This document shows positions 29,647-30,454 of a DNA stretch of 30,454 nt, piece by piece. Origin of the DNA: a virus; IMG/VR virus record IMGVR_UViG_3300030012_004996, positions 1 to 30,454 of that record; one strand, written 5' to 3'. The position numbers were made by a program, and so were the translations under genes. The stretch's first letter is position 1, and each line of letters begins with the position of its first letter. The notes under the pieces are model-generated. The model was not told the origin of the DNA. It saw nothing but the letters and a program-made list of their open reading frames with translations, and searched no databases.

Positions 29647-30454
29647 ATGATGGGTCTAACTGATTTTAATTTAACACCCAAAGCAAAAAAGGGACTTAAG
29701 GATTCGCAAAAATTTGCAGAAGCCAATGGGCATAATCTAGTAACAACAGCTCATTTGGTTTATGGTTGTATGATGAACATATCTGATAGCTGTGCTGTGA
29801 GGTTAAAAGCATATGATCTTCACATAGAAGGTAATAAATTTATAAAGCTTTTTAAAAAATACGCAGCTAAAAATAAAAATTACTTTCAGGCTATGAAAGG
29901 TCAAGGTGCTTGGCACGAAGATGTAAATGAAATTATATTCTTTGCTAAAGACTTTTCAGATAATTTTGACAGTTACTTTATAGGGATCGAACATATTCTT
30001 TATACTATTTTAGATATGGAGGGTCATTTCATAGAATATATGAAGAGTAAAGACATTGATATTATACATGCAAAAGATATCATTGAGACTTATATTCTAG
30101 AGACTAGTATCCCTCCTACCGATCAAATCAAAGGTATACTTTCAGACTCTACGAGATTGGATATAGAAGAAAAATTTAAATTAAAATCTCGTAGTAGAAA
30201 AGACTCTTCAGAGGATTCTTTATCTAACTTAAAAAAATACTGTGTTAATTTAAACGAAAGATTTGTGACTCAAAAATCTTCTCTTATCTCTGGCAGAGAT
30301 CGTGAGATAGATGAGCTAGTAGAAATTTTATCTAAAAAGAATAAGAGTAATGCTATTTTAGTCGGTGATGCGGGTGTTGGCAAAACCGCTATAGTAGAGG
30401 GTCTCGTACAGAAAATAATCAACCAAGAAAGCCCACCTTATATGTCTCTAGCGC
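29647..30454 (+). CDS. Clp/Hsp100 AAA+ ATPase, N-terminal part (runs off the window)
   Basis: The frame from ATG 29647 (a second ATG follows directly) stays open to the window end, giving 269 residues. Residues about 8-150 resemble a Clp_N double-repeat domain (LTPKAKKGLKDSQKFAEANGHNLVTTAHLVYG, then NEIIFFAKDF and IGIEHILYTIL). Then comes the D1 AAA+ entry LKKYCVNLNER, LISGRDREIDELVEILSKK and Walker A G240-DAGVG-K246-T247, as in ClpA, ClpC and ClpB. These hexameric unfoldases feed ClpP or disaggregate proteins. Whether this one has a second ATPase domain or a ClpP-binding loop cannot be seen. A phage-encoded copy could redirect host proteolysis or help virion assembly; that is inference. Confidence 0.88.
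   Translation, partial: MMGLTDFNLTPKAKKGLKDSQKFAEANGHNLVTTAHLVYGCMMNISDSCAVRLKAYDLHIEGNKFIKLFKKYAAKNKNYFQAMKGQGAWHEDVNEIIFFAKDFSDNFDSYFIGIEHILYTILDMEGHFIEYMKSKDIDIIHAKDIIETYILETSIPPTDQIKGILSDSTRLDIEEKFKLKSRSRKDSSEDSLSNLKKYCVNLNERFVTQKSSLISGRDREIDELVEILSKKNKSNAILVGDAGVGKTAIVEGLVQKIINQESPPYMSLA

Noticed and set aside
1-30454. tRNA genes, CRISPR arrays, insertion sequences, integrase
   Set aside because: No cloverleaf with a TTCGAATC-like arm, no spaced direct repeats, and no transposase or integrase motif was found by reading.

Overview
The window is one contiguous piece of a large, AT-rich, tailed-phage genome (virulent, T4-like in logic but with bacterial-type replication genes). Phage origin is shown by tail proteins at the left edge next to a compact sigma factor, SSB, a class I ribonucleotide reductase, a RecA/UvsX-like recombinase, a DnaB-type helicase, a primase and a DNA polymerase, all packed with 1-40 bp overlaps and almost no intergenic DNA. 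Shine-Dalgarno motifs are nearly absent and many starts are preceded by A-rich leaders; together with a Bacteroidota-looking NrdB this hints at a marine Bacteroidota host, but that is inference. No tRNA, rRNA, CRISPR array, insertion sequence or integrase was seen.

Layout. (1) 1-2205, plus strand: the end of one structural gene and two tail proteins, both apparently built from internally duplicated domains. (2) 2202-4981, minus strand: an FmdB-like small protein, an Hsp20 chaperone, a GT-B glycosyltransferase, a bacterial-type SSB and a sigma-70-family factor, convergent with the tail block through overlapping stop codons. (3) 4982-5203: the only substantial intergenic region, a divergent control region with two T4-late-type TATAAATA boxes facing the sigma gene, a three-copy ATTACGT motif, an A8T7 tract and a sigma-70-like promoter facing nrdB. 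(4) 5204-8841, plus strand: nrdB, nrdA and a basic protein of unknown function. (5) 8861-20034: a 14-gene glycan cassette with seven glycosyltransferase or sugar nucleotidyltransferase genes, a HAD phosphatase, a kinase/class II aldolase fusion, a GDPD-like phosphodiesterase, a methyltransferase and three SDR enzymes including gmd and fcl. (6) 20031-29635: recombination and replication (small unknown protein, RecA-like recombinase, two PD-(D/E)XK nucleases, DnaB helicase, Toprim primase, and a C-family DNA polymerase split over three genes in the order PHP remnant, DEDDh exonuclease, polymerase core). (7) 29647-end: the start of a ClpA/ClpC/ClpB-type AAA+ ATPase.

How it fits together. RNR supplies dNTPs to a largely self-contained replisome. 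The glycan cassette has a coherent core: Gmd and Fcl convert GDP-mannose to GDP-L-fucose, and a GT10 fucosyltransferase can use it. The preceding genes could make a second activated building block. The acceptor (virion protein, host surface glycan, or modified DNA) cannot be told from sequence. The most interesting items are the split, PolC-ordered DNA polymerase with a dead PHP domain, the kinase-aldolase fusion with its pathway neighbours, and the sigma gene that appears to sit behind its own class of late promoter.
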